Of a stretch of 64,000 nt of DNA, positions 1-9,300 are shown in pieces; position 1 is the first letter of the stretch; every line of letters begins with the position of its first letter. Below the pieces are notes generated by a model. That model did no database searches, was not told where the DNA came from, and worked only from the letters and a program-made list of their open reading frames with translations. Source of the DNA: Candidatus Avelusimicrobium luingense (GTDB lineage: Bacteria > Elusimicrobiota > Elusimicrobia > Elusimicrobiales > Elusimicrobiaceae); the NCBI GenBank assembly GCA_900315845.1, contig OOHK01000001.1, forward strand, positions 186,001 to 250,000. The letters are read 5' to 3'. A program made the translations under genes and the position numbers.

Positions 1-470
1 TTCAGGCGGTTCCCCACATACCCGCGGGAAAGTTGATCTAACACGACCGGTTGGCTGGGATCTAATGATTTATCGGCCCGGTCTAAAAATAAATAGACGT
101 TAGAAAATGCTTGCCGCCACAAATCCACTTCACTAGACGTTCCTTCCCCGGGTGTATAGACTACTTTGTTGGAATCCATACGAGTTAATTCTTCTTCAAA
201 CCATTTGGGAATTTTGCATTGTCCGTTTCTGCAACCGGCAGGCAACGGCCCGCATTTTGCAATGGGCGGCATGGGATATACTTTTTTATCATTGGCCAAA
301 TGCACATCAAAAATTTCAGCCAAAATACTCATTTTTTCCCGAGCGCATTGAATGCGATCGCGATCTTTAGTAGACAAGGCTTTACCATACCCCTGTCCGG
401 CAGTTCCTACAAGAGTAACTGCCACGAGTACACATAAGATAAAAAAGTGAAATTTCTTTATCATAATCAT
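1..470 (-). CDS. Secreted Cys-rich protein of the Tad operon (3' part cut by window edge)
   Basis: I do not recognise this protein. The frame is open from ATG at 470 to the left edge, about 156 codons, with no stop. It begins [20 protein letters not shown], a Lys-led hydrophobic signal peptide, then a mature part with a Cys cluster around residues 75-88 (KCGPLPAGCRNGQC). The start overlaps the stop of the upstream TadZ-TadA gene by one base (TAATG), so the two are probably translationally coupled. An in-frame ATG at 464 is an alternative start. Position as the next gene of the Tad operon suggests a secreted or periplasmic accessory of pilus assembly, but no family assignment is possible from this fragment. 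TadB and TadC, expected in such loci, are not in view and may lie further left. Confidence 0.75.
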   Translation of the reverse strand, partial: MIMIKKFHFFILCVLVAVTLVGTAGQGYGKALSTKDRDRIQCAREKMSILAEIFDVHLANDKKVYPMPPIAKCGPLPAGCRNGQCKIPKWFEEELTRMDSNKVVYTPGEGTSSEVDLWRQAFSNVYLFLDRADKSLDPSQPVVLDQLSRGYVGNRL

Positions 471-2800
471 TAAGCCTGTGGAGCAGCCGGCGGAGCAGGC
501 GGCACGGCGGGCGGTTCAGGAGCAGTCTCCTTACTTGCTTTTGCCTGTTGTAATTGTTGCACCGCATGTAAATCAGGCTCGCCGTTTTCATCTAACGGAA
601 CGGCGCCATGCTTAAATACGGCTTCGTCTATCGGTTGTCCTTTGGCTGCAAATTCTTCATAGAAAGTCGGGAGGTTACCCGTCGGGGCAAATACCCCTTG
701 TACTTTCCCGTTTTCATCTACCCCGGTCTGCACATAGCGGAACAAATCGGTAGATTGGATTTGTCCGTCTTTTTGTCCATGCATCTCGGTAATGTAGGTG
801 ACTTTACGCGAACCATCCGAGAAACGCGACAATTGAACGATCATATTGACCGCCGATGAAATCATTTCGCGGATAGCAAAAATCGGCAAATCGGCCCCTG
901 TCTGCATGCACATCGCTTCCAAACGGGATAATCCGTCGCGCGGCGTGTTGGCGTGAATAGTCGTAAGTGACCCTTCGTGACCGGTGTTCATGGCTTGTAA
1001 CATGTCTAACGCTTCGCCACCGCGGCACTCCCCGACTACAATACGGTCAGGACGCATACGCAAACAGTTTTTAACTAAATCTTGAATCGTTACCGCCCCT
1101 TTTCCTTCTACGTTTGGCGGACGGCTTTCCAGCGATACCCAGTGCGGTTGTTGCAACCGAAGTTCCGCGGTATCTTCTACCGTAATGATACGTTCATCAT
1201 CGGCAATATAACCGGAAATAGCATTTAAGAAAGTGGTTTTACCGGTACCGGTACCACCGCAAACAATAATGTTTTTGCGGATTTTAACGCATTTCTTAAT
1301 AAATTCCATACATTCCGGACTAATCGTACCGAAACGGTAGTAATCTTCCGGGCCGAACGGTTTAGTGGAGAAACGACGAATAGTAAGCGTCGGGCCGGAA
1401 ACAGCGAGCGGCGCAATAATGGCGTTAACACGGGAGCCGTCTTTCAAACGGGCGTCCACGAGCGGCACAGATTCGTCAATACGGCGACCTAAAGGAGCCA
1501 CGATACGTTTAATAACCTGTACCACCTGTTCGTTATTTCTAAATTTGTATTTGGTTAAGGTCAACTTACCTTTTTGTTCGATAAAAATCTTATCAAAGGC
1601 GTTGACCATGATTTCGGTAACAGCCGGGTCGCGCATTAAGACTTCCAGCGGCCCTAACCCTAAAATTTCATCTAGCAATTCCGAAGAAAAACGTTCCCGC
1701 TGTTCGCGCGAAAACTGTAAGTTAGGTTGTTTTTGCAAGATATCATCCACAATGGCGGCCACCCGTTTACGGGTTTGCGCGCTGGCGGCACTTTCGTCGC
1801 TAATAGCGATATGTTCAATTTCCAAGGTGCGCACCACGTCTTTGTGAATTTTCTGTTTCAAATCGTCCCAAAATGACAGTTGAGTCTTAGCCCCGGGGTC
1901 ATCATCGGCAATATGGCTGACGGAAACAGTATCTTTGCCATCATTAAACAACACCGGCGACCAAATTTCTTTAGACGCTTGGGCAAATTCTTCGTCGCTA
2001 ACCGACGCCACCCAATCTTTGGGGGCCGGTTGTAAATCACGAATTTTGGCAAGCACCAAACGCAGCCCTTTTACCCATTCCGATTGCGGATTGGTAATAA
2101 TTTCCACTTCGCGACGGTTGGAGGTGGCCATTACATCGGCATCCCACGGTAAAAACACATCCACTTCGCGCCCAAGTTGGGAATAGAACCGTTCCATTTC
2201 TTCGTAAGGAATAGAACCGGGCATATCATATCCGTTACAAATCACGCTTACGCGGTCCAACGGATAATGTTGTTCTTTATAATCGTTGAAAAGTTGTACC
2301 GTAGAATTGATATGTGTACGGGTAGCATTAGATACCCAAAATACTTTGTCGGCAATATCAAAGGCAAACGCTTGCATCGGGAAACTGGAATCTACATCCA
2401 AAAAGATATCAAACGTTTGTGACAAACGAGATAAAATCGGAATTAAAATCTTCGGGCTAATCGCCGCTACTTGTGCGCGCGTATTACCCAACGGTAATAA
2501 GCCTACGCCCCATTGGGACATAGAAATTTTACCGCGTAACAGCCCCCCCACTACCGCAATAGAGGTATTGCCTAATACTTTAAGCAAATCGGATACGCTA
2601 ACGGGTTTTTCAATATCTAAATAGAAACTGTGTTCTTGCCGCGCCAACGGATCAAGCGGCACAATAAGTACCGGACGTTTCTGTATGCCCGCCCAGCCCA
2701 GCGCCAAATTCAGCACGAGCGTGGTTTTCCCCGCGCCTTCTTTAGGCCCGGCGAAAGCAATTATTTTTGCATCCGTTTTTTGGGAGTCCTGTTCTGCCAT
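470..2800 (-). CDS. tadA: TadZ-TadA (CpaE-CpaF) fusion, Tad pilus assembly ATPase
   Basis: Powers assembly of Flp/Tad pili at the inner membrane. Residues 1-250 form a MinD/ParA-like TadZ (CpaE) domain with a deviant Walker [11 protein letters not shown] at 18-27. Residues ~290-730 form a type II/IV secretion ATPase of the CpaF/TadA family: a [10 protein letters not shown] segment, Walker [11 protein letters not shown] near 512-521, an Asp-box/Walker B region [14 protein letters not shown], and the His box [10 protein letters not shown]. The tail (~750-776) is Pro/Ala rich ([16 protein letters not shown]). TadZ (localisation) and TadA (motor) are usually separate proteins of about 375 and 430 residues; here one frame covers both with no stop or frameshift sign. 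Four bases separate it from the secretin gene upstream, and it overlaps the next gene by one base. The ATPase assignment is secure; the functional effect of fusion is inferred. Confidence 0.93.
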   Translation of the reverse strand: MAEQDSQKTDAKIIAFAGPKEGAGKTTLVLNLALGWAGIQKRPVLIVPLDPLARQEHSFYLDIEKPVSVSDLLKVLGNTSIAVVGGLLRGKISMSQWGVGLLPLGNTRAQVAAISPKILIPILSRLSQTFDIFLDVDSSFPMQAFAFDIADKVFWVSNATRTHINSTVQLFNDYKEQHYPLDRVSVICNGYDMPGSIPYEEMERFYSQLGREVDVFLPWDADVMATSNRREVEIITNPQSEWVKGLRLVLAKIRDLQPAPKDWVASVSDEEFAQASKEIWSPVLFNDGKDTVSVSHIADDDPGAKTQLSFWDDLKQKIHKDVVRTLEIEHIAISDESAASAQTRKRVAAIVDDILQKQPNLQFSREQRERFSSELLDEILGLGPLEVLMRDPAVTEIMVNAFDKIFIEQKGKLTLTKYKFRNNEQVVQVIKRIVAPLGRRIDESVPLVDARLKDGSRVNAIIAPLAVSGPTLTIRRFSTKPFGPEDYYRFGTISPECMEFIKKCVKIRKNIIVCGGTGTGKTTFLNAISGYIADDERIITVEDTAELRLQQPHWVSLESRPPNVEGKGAVTIQDLVKNCLRMRPDRIVVGECRGGEALDMLQAMNTGHEGSLTTIHANTPRDGLSRLEAMCMQTGADLPIFAIREMISSAVNMIVQLSRFSDGSRKVTYITEMHGQKDGQIQSTDLFRYVQTGVDENGKVQGVFAPTGNLPTFYEEFAAKGQPIDEAVFKHGAVPLDENGEPDLHAVQQLQQAKASKETAPEPPAVPPAPPAAPQA

Positions 2801-2803
2801 AAA

Positions 2804-3547
2804 TTACTCTACGATTTCTACCGTAATGAATAAGAAGAGCGAACGTTGTTCTTCGGTTACGTCTTTGCTCTTGAATAATAAACCAATAAGCGGCAAGCGG
2901 CCTAAGAACGGTACGCGGTCTTCAGACACGTTGCGGGCACTGCTTTTTAAACCACCGATCACTAACGTTTCACCGCTGTTAAGTTCCACATGGGTTTCCA
3001 CATCACGGTTGGTAAAAGACGGCGCCGTGGCAGTACCAATTACTACGGTACGGGAATAGTCCACCGTAGAAACGGCTAATTGAACTTGCAAGTCAATAAT
3101 ATCATTGCGTTCGGGGATAATCGTAGGAAGTACGTTCAGTAAAATACCGTAATCTTCCATCTGCGAACCTACCCCTTGGTTATTGACCACCGGTATCGGC
3201 ACTTTACCGCCGACGGAAATTTTAGCCGGATTGCCGGAAGCGGTTACAATCTTCGGGTTAGAAAGTACTTGTGCGCGTCCTTCCGTTTCCATTAAGCGAA
3301 GGCGCGTAGTAACTGCCGTTTTGCGTTGGAATTCCCCTAACGATAAAATGCCGGGGATTTCCGCTTCTTCAAAGTCGAACAATTGGTTCCACGCAAAACC
3401 TTTAACGCTTTGCATCGTACCGCTGATTTCCACAACATCAGCACTAACGGCCACGAGCCGCGTCTTTTTAGCATGTGCCGGCACCACGCCAAGCACTGCT
3501 GCGAGTAAAACTGCCAAAGATATTTTTGCACTGAATTTTATGTTCAT
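2804..3547 (-). CDS. cpaC: CpaC/RcpA-type secretin, minimal form
   Basis: Outer-membrane secretin domain protein of the Tad pilus. Residues 1-26 are a Sec signal peptide (cleavage after AHA). The rest matches only the secretin core: GRAQVLSNPKIVTASG near 90, the GKVPIPV segment, IPERNDIIDLQV, and the C-terminal VPFLGRLPLIGLLFKSK followed by RSLFLFITVEIVE, which is the classic secretin beta-signal region. At 247 residues it is about half the length of CpaC/RcpA proteins, which carry N-terminal BON/N0-N1 ring domains; those are absent, with only ~55 residues before the core. CpaB lies immediately upstream, 12 bases away, and could supply periplasmic contacts. No frameshift or second fragment is visible in the neighbourhood. 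Secretin identity is clear; pore formation without N domains is an open question. Confidence 0.9.
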   Translation of the reverse strand: MNIKFSAKISLAVLLAAVLGVVPAHAKKTRLVAVSADVVEISGTMQSVKGFAWNQLFDFEEAEIPGILSLGEFQRKTAVTTRLRLMETEGRAQVLSNPKIVTASGNPAKISVGGKVPIPVVNNQGVGSQMEDYGILLNVLPTIIPERNDIIDLQVQLAVSTVDYSRTVVIGTATAPSFTNRDVETHVELNSGETLVIGGLKSSARNVSEDRVPFLGRLPLIGLLFKSKDVTEEQRSLFLFITVEIVE

Positions 3548-3559
3548 AAATTATCCTGT

Positions 3560-4312
3560 TTAGTTAAATAATTTTTCAAAGGTGGCAATTTCCATTAAGT
3601 AATTGTTCACATCACCATGAGAACGTAAGATGACGGAAACTTCGCCTTCTTTTTGGGCTAACGCCAAGTACTGCGCATCGCGCGGAGATAACGCGAGCGA
3701 GAGCGTGGAGTTATCCGAATAAGCGGCGGCTTCTTCGTCTTTGTTCTTCATAGCATTTGCCGTACGAGCATCCAAGCCTTGCCCTAAGTCAGCACCGACA
3801 CCCAACACCTTTACGTTCTGCAAAAGCGTAACGGCTACGGTTTGGCGGGTACCGGTTTTCATAGTGGCTTCAAACGTGAGAAGCACGTCCACGTTATCAT
3901 CCGGCTTAATCATACTGGCTGTCGCTACCGGGACGGAAATAATATATCCGCGCATCTGCACCGGAATTTTACTGGAAAGACCAGCCTCCGGTGAAAGCGA
4001 CGTCACCGCATATTTAGAAATCTGGTTGCCTTTAGGAATTTGAATACGCGCCACAGCATTTTCAATAGCTTTTAGATCTGAATCTGTGGAATAAACAAAT
4101 GCGTCTTTCTGCAAGTAGGCTGCCGGCACCGGTACAGGACGGATAATATCACGCTTAATTACTTCGCGCTCTTTAATATCACGTATAGGCACCAAGACCT
4201 GCTTGATATTTTTAGCCGCATTTAATTTCTTTTCGGCGCTATTTACAATCATTGCATAGATAATAGCCGCAAAAATGGCCACCATCAACGGCAAAAAAAC
4301 TCCTTTTTTCAT
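3560..4312 (-). CDS. cpaB: CpaB/RcpC Flp pilus assembly protein (SAF domain)
   Basis: Periplasmic Tad-pilus assembly factor, 250 residues, about the usual family length. An N-terminal membrane anchor (residues 4-24, LPLMVAIFAAIIYAMIV) is followed by a SAF-like domain: VLVPIRDIKEREVIKRDIIRPVPVP near 40-65, then GNQISKYAVTSLSPEAGL and a RGYIISVPV segment typical of RcpC/CpaB. The C-terminal part has ALSPRDAQYLALAQKEGEVSVILR, also characteristic. In Tad systems CpaB works with the CpaC secretin, and the two genes are adjacent here as usual. ATG is preceded by AAGGAG. The gene sits 38 bases after tadE in the same operon. Confidence 0.92.
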   Translation of the reverse strand: MKKGVFLPLMVAIFAAIIYAMIVNSAEKKLNAAKNIKQVLVPIRDIKEREVIKRDIIRPVPVPAAYLQKDAFVYSTDSDLKAIENAVARIQIPKGNQISKYAVTSLSPEAGLSSKIPVQMRGYIISVPVATASMIKPDDNVDVLLTFEATMKTGTRQTVAVTLLQNVKVLGVGADLGQGLDARTANAMKNKDEEAAAYSDNSTLSLALSPRDAQYLALAQKEGEVSVILRSHGDVNNYLMEIATFEKLFN

Positions 4313-4350
4313 TTGATCTCCTTAAAAACAACTTTACTAATTTTTCAAAT

Positions 4351-4839
4351 CTATTTTTTATCCGCACTCAAATATGCCTTTTCTACCGGCATGCGGGTAA
4401 CTACTTTTATTTTACGGATACCTTTCTTGCGCGGTTCATCGGCAAGTACAAAACTTGTCCCCGGAAATAACAAATGCACCGGGTAAGTAACCGTAACAAC
4501 TACATCTTCGTGGCGATGTTTGGGGTACATCGGGTCAACACCGGTATTTTCCACCTTTACATTGACACTTATACTCCCCGCCTTACTACCAAACACAGAT
4601 TGTTTGGCTCGTTCAATCTTTTGTGTAATAATCGTTCTGTCCGACCGTCCGCTAGGTTTCTTTACTGCCACCAGCGCGCCGATACGTGCAAATTCGTAAG
4701 AAGCGTGATTGACAATTACCGTATGGTAAGCCAAATTGCCGTATTCCAGTACAAAGAAAATCATTAGTACGAACACCGGCATAATCAGCATGAGTTCCGC
4801 AGTAACCTGTCCCCCACGCTTCTTACCGAATTTGAACAT
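4351..4839 (-). CDS. tadE: TadE-like pseudopilin
   Basis: Minor pseudopilin of the Tad system, 162 residues. The N-terminus has a short basic leader ending in Gly-Gly, then QVTAELMLIMPVFVLMIFFV: the TadE signature, in which a prepilin peptidase (TadV) cuts after Gly and Glu at +5 is conserved, followed by a ~20-residue hydrophobic helix. The remaining ~120 residues are soluble and beta-rich by appearance. It lies between the Flp pilin and cpaB in one operon. TadV and a second TadF-like gene are not seen in the window. The assignment rests on the processing site and context. Confidence 0.88.
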   Translation of the reverse strand: MFKFGKKRGGQVTAELMLIMPVFVLMIFFVLEYGNLAYHTVIVNHASYEFARIGALVAVKKPSGRSDRTIITQKIERAKQSVFGSKAGSISVNVKVENTGVDPMYPKHRHEDVVVTVTYPVHLLFPGTSFVLADEPRKKGIRKIKVVTRMPVEKAYLSADKK

Positions 4840-4848
4840 AAAACGACC

Positions 4849-5076
4849 TTAATCCATCCCGGCGCCCAAACCACCGAAAATCTTGGCTTGGACTTGCTCC
4901 CATAATTGCGGGAAGAATTTTTTAATAGCCGCACCGGCCAAGCCAGCTACGCCGACGACGACTACGAGCATCAGCACGTATTCAATCGTGTTTTGCCCTT
5001 CTTTTCTTTTTACGCATTCCAACGCTTTGGCTTGAATGCTGTTCATTTTGTTTTGCAACGCGACGATAAACTTCAT
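4849..5076 (-). CDS. flp: Flp-family pilin subunit 1
   Basis: Likely a structural subunit of the Tad pilus, 75 residues, typical of Flp/PilA pilins (50-80). The processing site is KEG|QNTIEYVLM: cleavage after Gly, with Glu-Tyr at mature positions 5-6, the Flp signature. A hydrophobic helix (IEYVLMLVVVVGVAGLAGAA) follows, then a short amphipathic tail ending GGLGAGMD. The leader before the cleavage site is about 27 residues, as usual for Flp. Its ATG is preceded by a strong AGGAGG ribosome-binding site, the best in this operon, consistent with high expression of a major subunit. A second Flp-like gene lies just upstream. Confidence 0.9.
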   Translation of the reverse strand: MKFIVALQNKMNSIQAKALECVKRKEGQNTIEYVLMLVVVVGVAGLAGAAIKKFFPQLWEQVQAKIFGGLGAGMD

Positions 5077-5103
5077 AGTTCATCCTCCTAATATTTTATA
5101 AAA

Positions 5104-5286
5104 CTAATCTTCCGTTTTATATTCCTTCAAAATCAATTGTGCCCCTTGTTCAAATTGTTTAGGCACTAAATTAGAGTATAACACGTAAAAGGAAAGAAAC
5201 GCGGTAAAAAGTCCACCCGCTACGATAATATATTCAATGGCGGTTTGTCCTTTTTTATTCTTTCTTAACCCTCTTACGTTAAACAT
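5104..5286 (-). CDS. Flp-family pilin-like subunit 2
   Basis: Small pilin-like protein, 60 residues. The processing site is KKG|QTAIEYIIVAGG, with the Glu-Tyr pair of Flp pilins, followed by a hydrophobic helix to residue ~40 and a short charged tail (KEYKTED). The leader is only ~13 residues, shorter than in the neighbouring Flp gene, so it could be a minor pilin or pseudopilin rather than the main subunit. It sits two bases after the PorV-like gene stop and 27 bases before flp in the same operon. Confidence 0.85.
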   Translation of the reverse strand: MFNVRGLRKNKKGQTAIEYIIVAGGLFTAFLSFYVLYSNLVPKQFEQGAQLILKEYKTED

Positions 5287-5288
5287 AC

Positions 5289-6272
5289 CTAAAATTGCAC
5301 AGACACGGCAATCTGTTGCGACGTACCTAATGCCCCAAACGGAGTTACTGCGTAGTCAATAGACGCACCGTAACCAAACAGTTCGGAACTGTAAATGCCA
5401 AAACCGAACGATACACGGGATGTTTCTTGCAAACCTACATCTTTCACCCAAGAATCTTCCGTATTGATACCTGTATTTTCACGCGTATAATATCCGACGC
5501 GCAAATCAAACCGTGCTACTTGCAATAAATCTTCCGGAATATGGACGGCTAACCCTACACCATAGCGGGCATTGTCGTCTTTGTATTTCATATATTCACC
5601 GGAAATGGTGAAATAGCGGGTATCTAAATCAGCCCCTAAACGAAGACCGTTAGGCATTTCGTCTTTATCGCCGATGTTGACTAATGCACCACCCAAGCCG
5701 AGCCAATTGACTAAGCGGAGTTTAGCGCCCACATCAAACCCGATATTATCATAATGGTTATGGCCCGAACCGTTATACAAACGTTCCGTAATATACTTAG
5801 CCGTACCGCCGATTTGAAGTTTTTGGTTAATAAACCCGCGGGCGATAGAAATACCCCCCACAAAGTTTTGCACCGGCACGCCGACCTCCGGGAGTTGTTG
5901 CCCCCATTTATCGCGGAAATCGAAATTATCCATATCCATATAATTCAAGGATACGCCGATAATAGTTCTACCGATAGGTTGCAAGTAAGAAAGCGTACGT
6001 GCTTTATATCCTTGCAAATAGTCCATGTAAGTAAAACCGATTTCGCGCGTGGTGGCACTGGCCGCCCCGGCGGGGTTCCAATACAAGGCTTGCGGGCCGT
6101 CTGCGATGGACACATAGGCATTACCTAATGCCGTAGCGGCAGGAGCCCCAGCGCCGATTTTCAAGAACGAGGCCGCACTTGTACCGGCTTTTTCGTTAAT
6201 ACTGGCAAATGCATTTACTCCACACAAGCCAACGGCTAAACATACGGTTAAAACTTTAGTTTTGATATTCAT
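5289..6272 (-). CDS. PorV/PorQ-family outer-membrane beta-barrel protein
   Basis: Predicted outer-membrane barrel, 327 residues, with a Sec signal peptide (residues 1-23, ending VNAFA). The mature start contains GTSAASFLKIGAGAPAATAL and NAYVSIADGPQALYWNPAG, the hallmark of the PorV/PorQ (UPF0164) family. Alternating beta strands follow (QIGGTAKYITERLY, GLGGALVNIGD, TISGEYMKY) and the protein ends in Phe (QIAVSVQF), as many barrel proteins do. In Bacteroidetes PorV is the shuttle of type IX secretion and binds C-terminal sorting domains; in other phyla PorV-like proteins occur without the full system. Here it directly follows the giant FlgD-Ig secreted protein and precedes the pilin genes, which suggests a role in exporting or anchoring that protein. 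That role is inference. Confidence 0.85.
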   Translation of the reverse strand: MNIKTKVLTVCLAVGLCGVNAFASINEKAGTSAASFLKIGAGAPAATALGNAYVSIADGPQALYWNPAGAASATTREIGFTYMDYLQGYKARTLSYLQPIGRTIIGVSLNYMDMDNFDFRDKWGQQLPEVGVPVQNFVGGISIARGFINQKLQIGGTAKYITERLYNGSGHNHYDNIGFDVGAKLRLVNWLGLGGALVNIGDKDEMPNGLRLGADLDTRYFTISGEYMKYKDDNARYGVGLAVHIPEDLLQVARFDLRVGYYTRENTGINTEDSWVKDVGLQETSRVSFGFGIYSSELFGYGASIDYAVTPFGALGTSQQIAVSVQF

Positions 6273-6311
6273 AAATGTTTTTTCCTTTTGTTAAATGAAA
6301 ATCTATTCTCC

Positions 6312-9300
6312 TTACGGGATTAATACTTTCACTACCTTTTGGCAGTGTTCGCGTCCCATGCGGGCCTTGAAATCTACCAGCCCGAAGTACACTCCGCGTG
6401 CCACTTTCTTTCCGTGTTGGTTCGTTCTGTCCCAGCGGCAACGTAATGCGGCGTTGCGTACGTTGGGATAATCGTCCAACTGTTGCGGAGTCATCACACT
6501 GGATCCTTCCGGCGTGTTATCCGGGTTGAACGCTAAACTATTGCCCATCGTTACCATATAATTGTTCGCGTCCACACACTCGTAGTTCCCTTCGCGCACC
6601 AAATCGCCTGCCAAGTTGAAGAACTTGATAGATACTTCTCCGGGCACCGGCATCTTGGTAATTTCAAGCGTACCTTTGCTGGCATCGGTTAACGGGTTCG
6701 GATAGAAGAACACTGTTTTCTCCCAATCCGCGCAAACGAACCGTCCGTCACCGATAGCAATGGTGGCTTTGTGTAAGTTTTGATACTCATACGTATCGGC
6801 TACGCGTTGAATCTTCCAATCCGTCGGGGTTGCGCTGGAATCGTCTCCAGCTAACATCTCGCCCGTTACAGAATCTATATCGGCCGAGTTCAAGGCCGTT
6901 ACGAAGCGGAACGGATAGGTCCCGTCGGGTACTTCTTGACCGGCGTAGTCTGTACCATCCCAGATTTCTTCTATCAAGGTCGTTGCCGGGCGGATACCCA
7001 CGATCGATTTAACTAATACTTCGCGGATATCTTTTACTTCCGTCCCCGTGGTCGGGTTACGTAAGGTACCCTTTTCATAATCGTAAATGGTCGTTCCCGG
7101 TTTGAAGATTTGCAACGCCACTTTCATCGGCACGGATATCTGATATCCTATGCGCATGGTAGTACCGCGTTGCGAAATGGAATAACCATCTGCCTCTAAC
7201 AAGTCAAACACTTTTAACAAGTCCGCATTGAGCGTGATTTGTTTGACTGTCGGTTCATACAAATCCGGATTCGGATAGTTGCGCGCGGTTAAACGTACTT
7301 CATAAATACCCGGTTTGACATAGAAACCGTTATTATCGGTACCGTCCCAATACGCTTTGCGCACAATGTTCGGGTCAAAGTGTCCCGTATTGGCAATGGT
7401 CATCGTGGACAAGAACTTACAGACATCTCCCGGCGCGTTGTTCTTCAAGTCCTGATGGATAGCCGGGTCCGGGTTACAGACACCCGCCTGTAAGGCCACG
7501 ATAGCAATTTCTACCGTCGCCGCACGGCTGACCGAGAAGTTGATTTCGTACGGCGGTACAAACACCGGGCCGGACGATACGTTAAAGAGTTGCGGCGCAT
7601 TCGGATATACTACCGTTGAGCCGTCCAAGAAGTACACCGCTCCGCGCGTTACGTTCACTTTGCCCACATTCTTATCGGTGGCATACAGATACGATTGGGT
7701 GATCGTTTCAGAACTGTTCTTAAACGGAGCGCCCGGTAAATATTTCTGCACCGGGGTCGTACCCGGGATGGGTTCTGTACCATCGGAATAATATCTGTCA
7801 AACGGTTCGTTGGAGCGAGCCGACACGAAGAACGGATATTGTCCGTCCGGCACCATCTCATACGAGCATTGGCGCAAGTCGGTAGCACCCGCACAAGCCG
7901 CACTGACCGGGTTGCGGAAATATAACGCATCCCATTCTTCCGTGATTTGCAAACCGTCGCCAGGTTTTAACGAACTGCGTTCAAACGTTTTGATCGGTTG
8001 TAAGCGCACATCTACTACCCCAGAGGCCGCTATGTTAGCATTGGCCGGGTAGTTCGTGAAGAAGGCATCTTTTACATAGATACATTTCGGTTGTTTGCGC
8101 GGCGCCACAGCACCTACTGTCGCCGTACCCGCTGTTACTTCCGGATCCGTTGCTACATAAAATACCGTATTGGCCCCACCATCTGTGTTTTGGTCGCAGA
8201 TTCGCGGCGGCCACACGGCGGTTGTCGTCGGCACTGTAATATATTCGCGTAAAATGTTGACACGATACGCACAACTCGACGGGTTGGTTACCGTGCAGAC
8301 CGTAGACGTACCGTCATATAACGGGTTCGGACTGACCGTAATCGTATCGCGGTAAGTCGGCGGGTTCGCTGTATCCAATACCACATCGGCTGTTGCCGTT
8401 CCGTTAAAGGTGGAAGCGTCACTTAACGTAGCCGTTACCGCTACACCCGTGTTGGCCGCATACGTTACCCCCGTAGCCGTACCGGTTACGTTGGTATATT
8501 CGCCCGCGCCACTCGTGTAATCCGGGATGACGACATCCTTATTATATATATTGAGTTGTACGCTCATCGCTTTGGACAATGAGTACGATAACGTGGCTCT
8601 TGCTTCGCTATCGCCGTACACATCCGTGGTTGACAAATCTACTACGCGGTACATGTCCACCGGGAACACCGCACTCGCACGGTTGGTTACCGCCGGGAAC
8701 ATAGCGTCTTTCGTTTCCACAACAAACATATAGGTGCCGGGCGTTACCATGCGGCCCGCATCATCACGTCCGTCCCAAGACAGCGTGTTCATTTGTTGCG
8801 CTACTTGCGTTACGCCTTCTTCGGGCGTTAAGTATTTCACATCTACGCCGGCCGTGTTGGTTACTTTGGCGATTGCCGTAGCATCACGCGCAATAGAATA
8901 TTTGAAAATGAACGGATCTAATCCATACGCCGTCGGGCTGGAGCCAACCGTTGCGTAACTGACCGGTTGTATCGTTACATCTACCACCCCGCGTTCTATG
9001 GCTATTTCTCCCGTGTTATATTTTAACGTCTTTACACCCGTAAAGCACTGACGGTTGATTTCGGCATCGTTGGCGGTACCCGTGACATTGGTCGGGTTGG
9101 CGCACTCTGCTCCGGCGGTGAAAGCGGGCGTTCCGTTGCCGCCTACCGCATTGACGTATTTACCGTTGTACGGGATTTCCGCCCATAATGCATAGACGTA
9201 GTTACCGTCGTTCATCGGGGCACCGTAAGCGAAGGTTTCTTCACATCCTGCCGCATCGGTACAAACCGCACCGGTGGATAATTTTTCACCTTGTGCATAG

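Noticed and set aside
1365-1847. 160-residue plus-strand frame inside tadZ-tadA
   Set aside because: Antisense shadow of a strongly conserved ATPase; no ribosome site or protein similarity.
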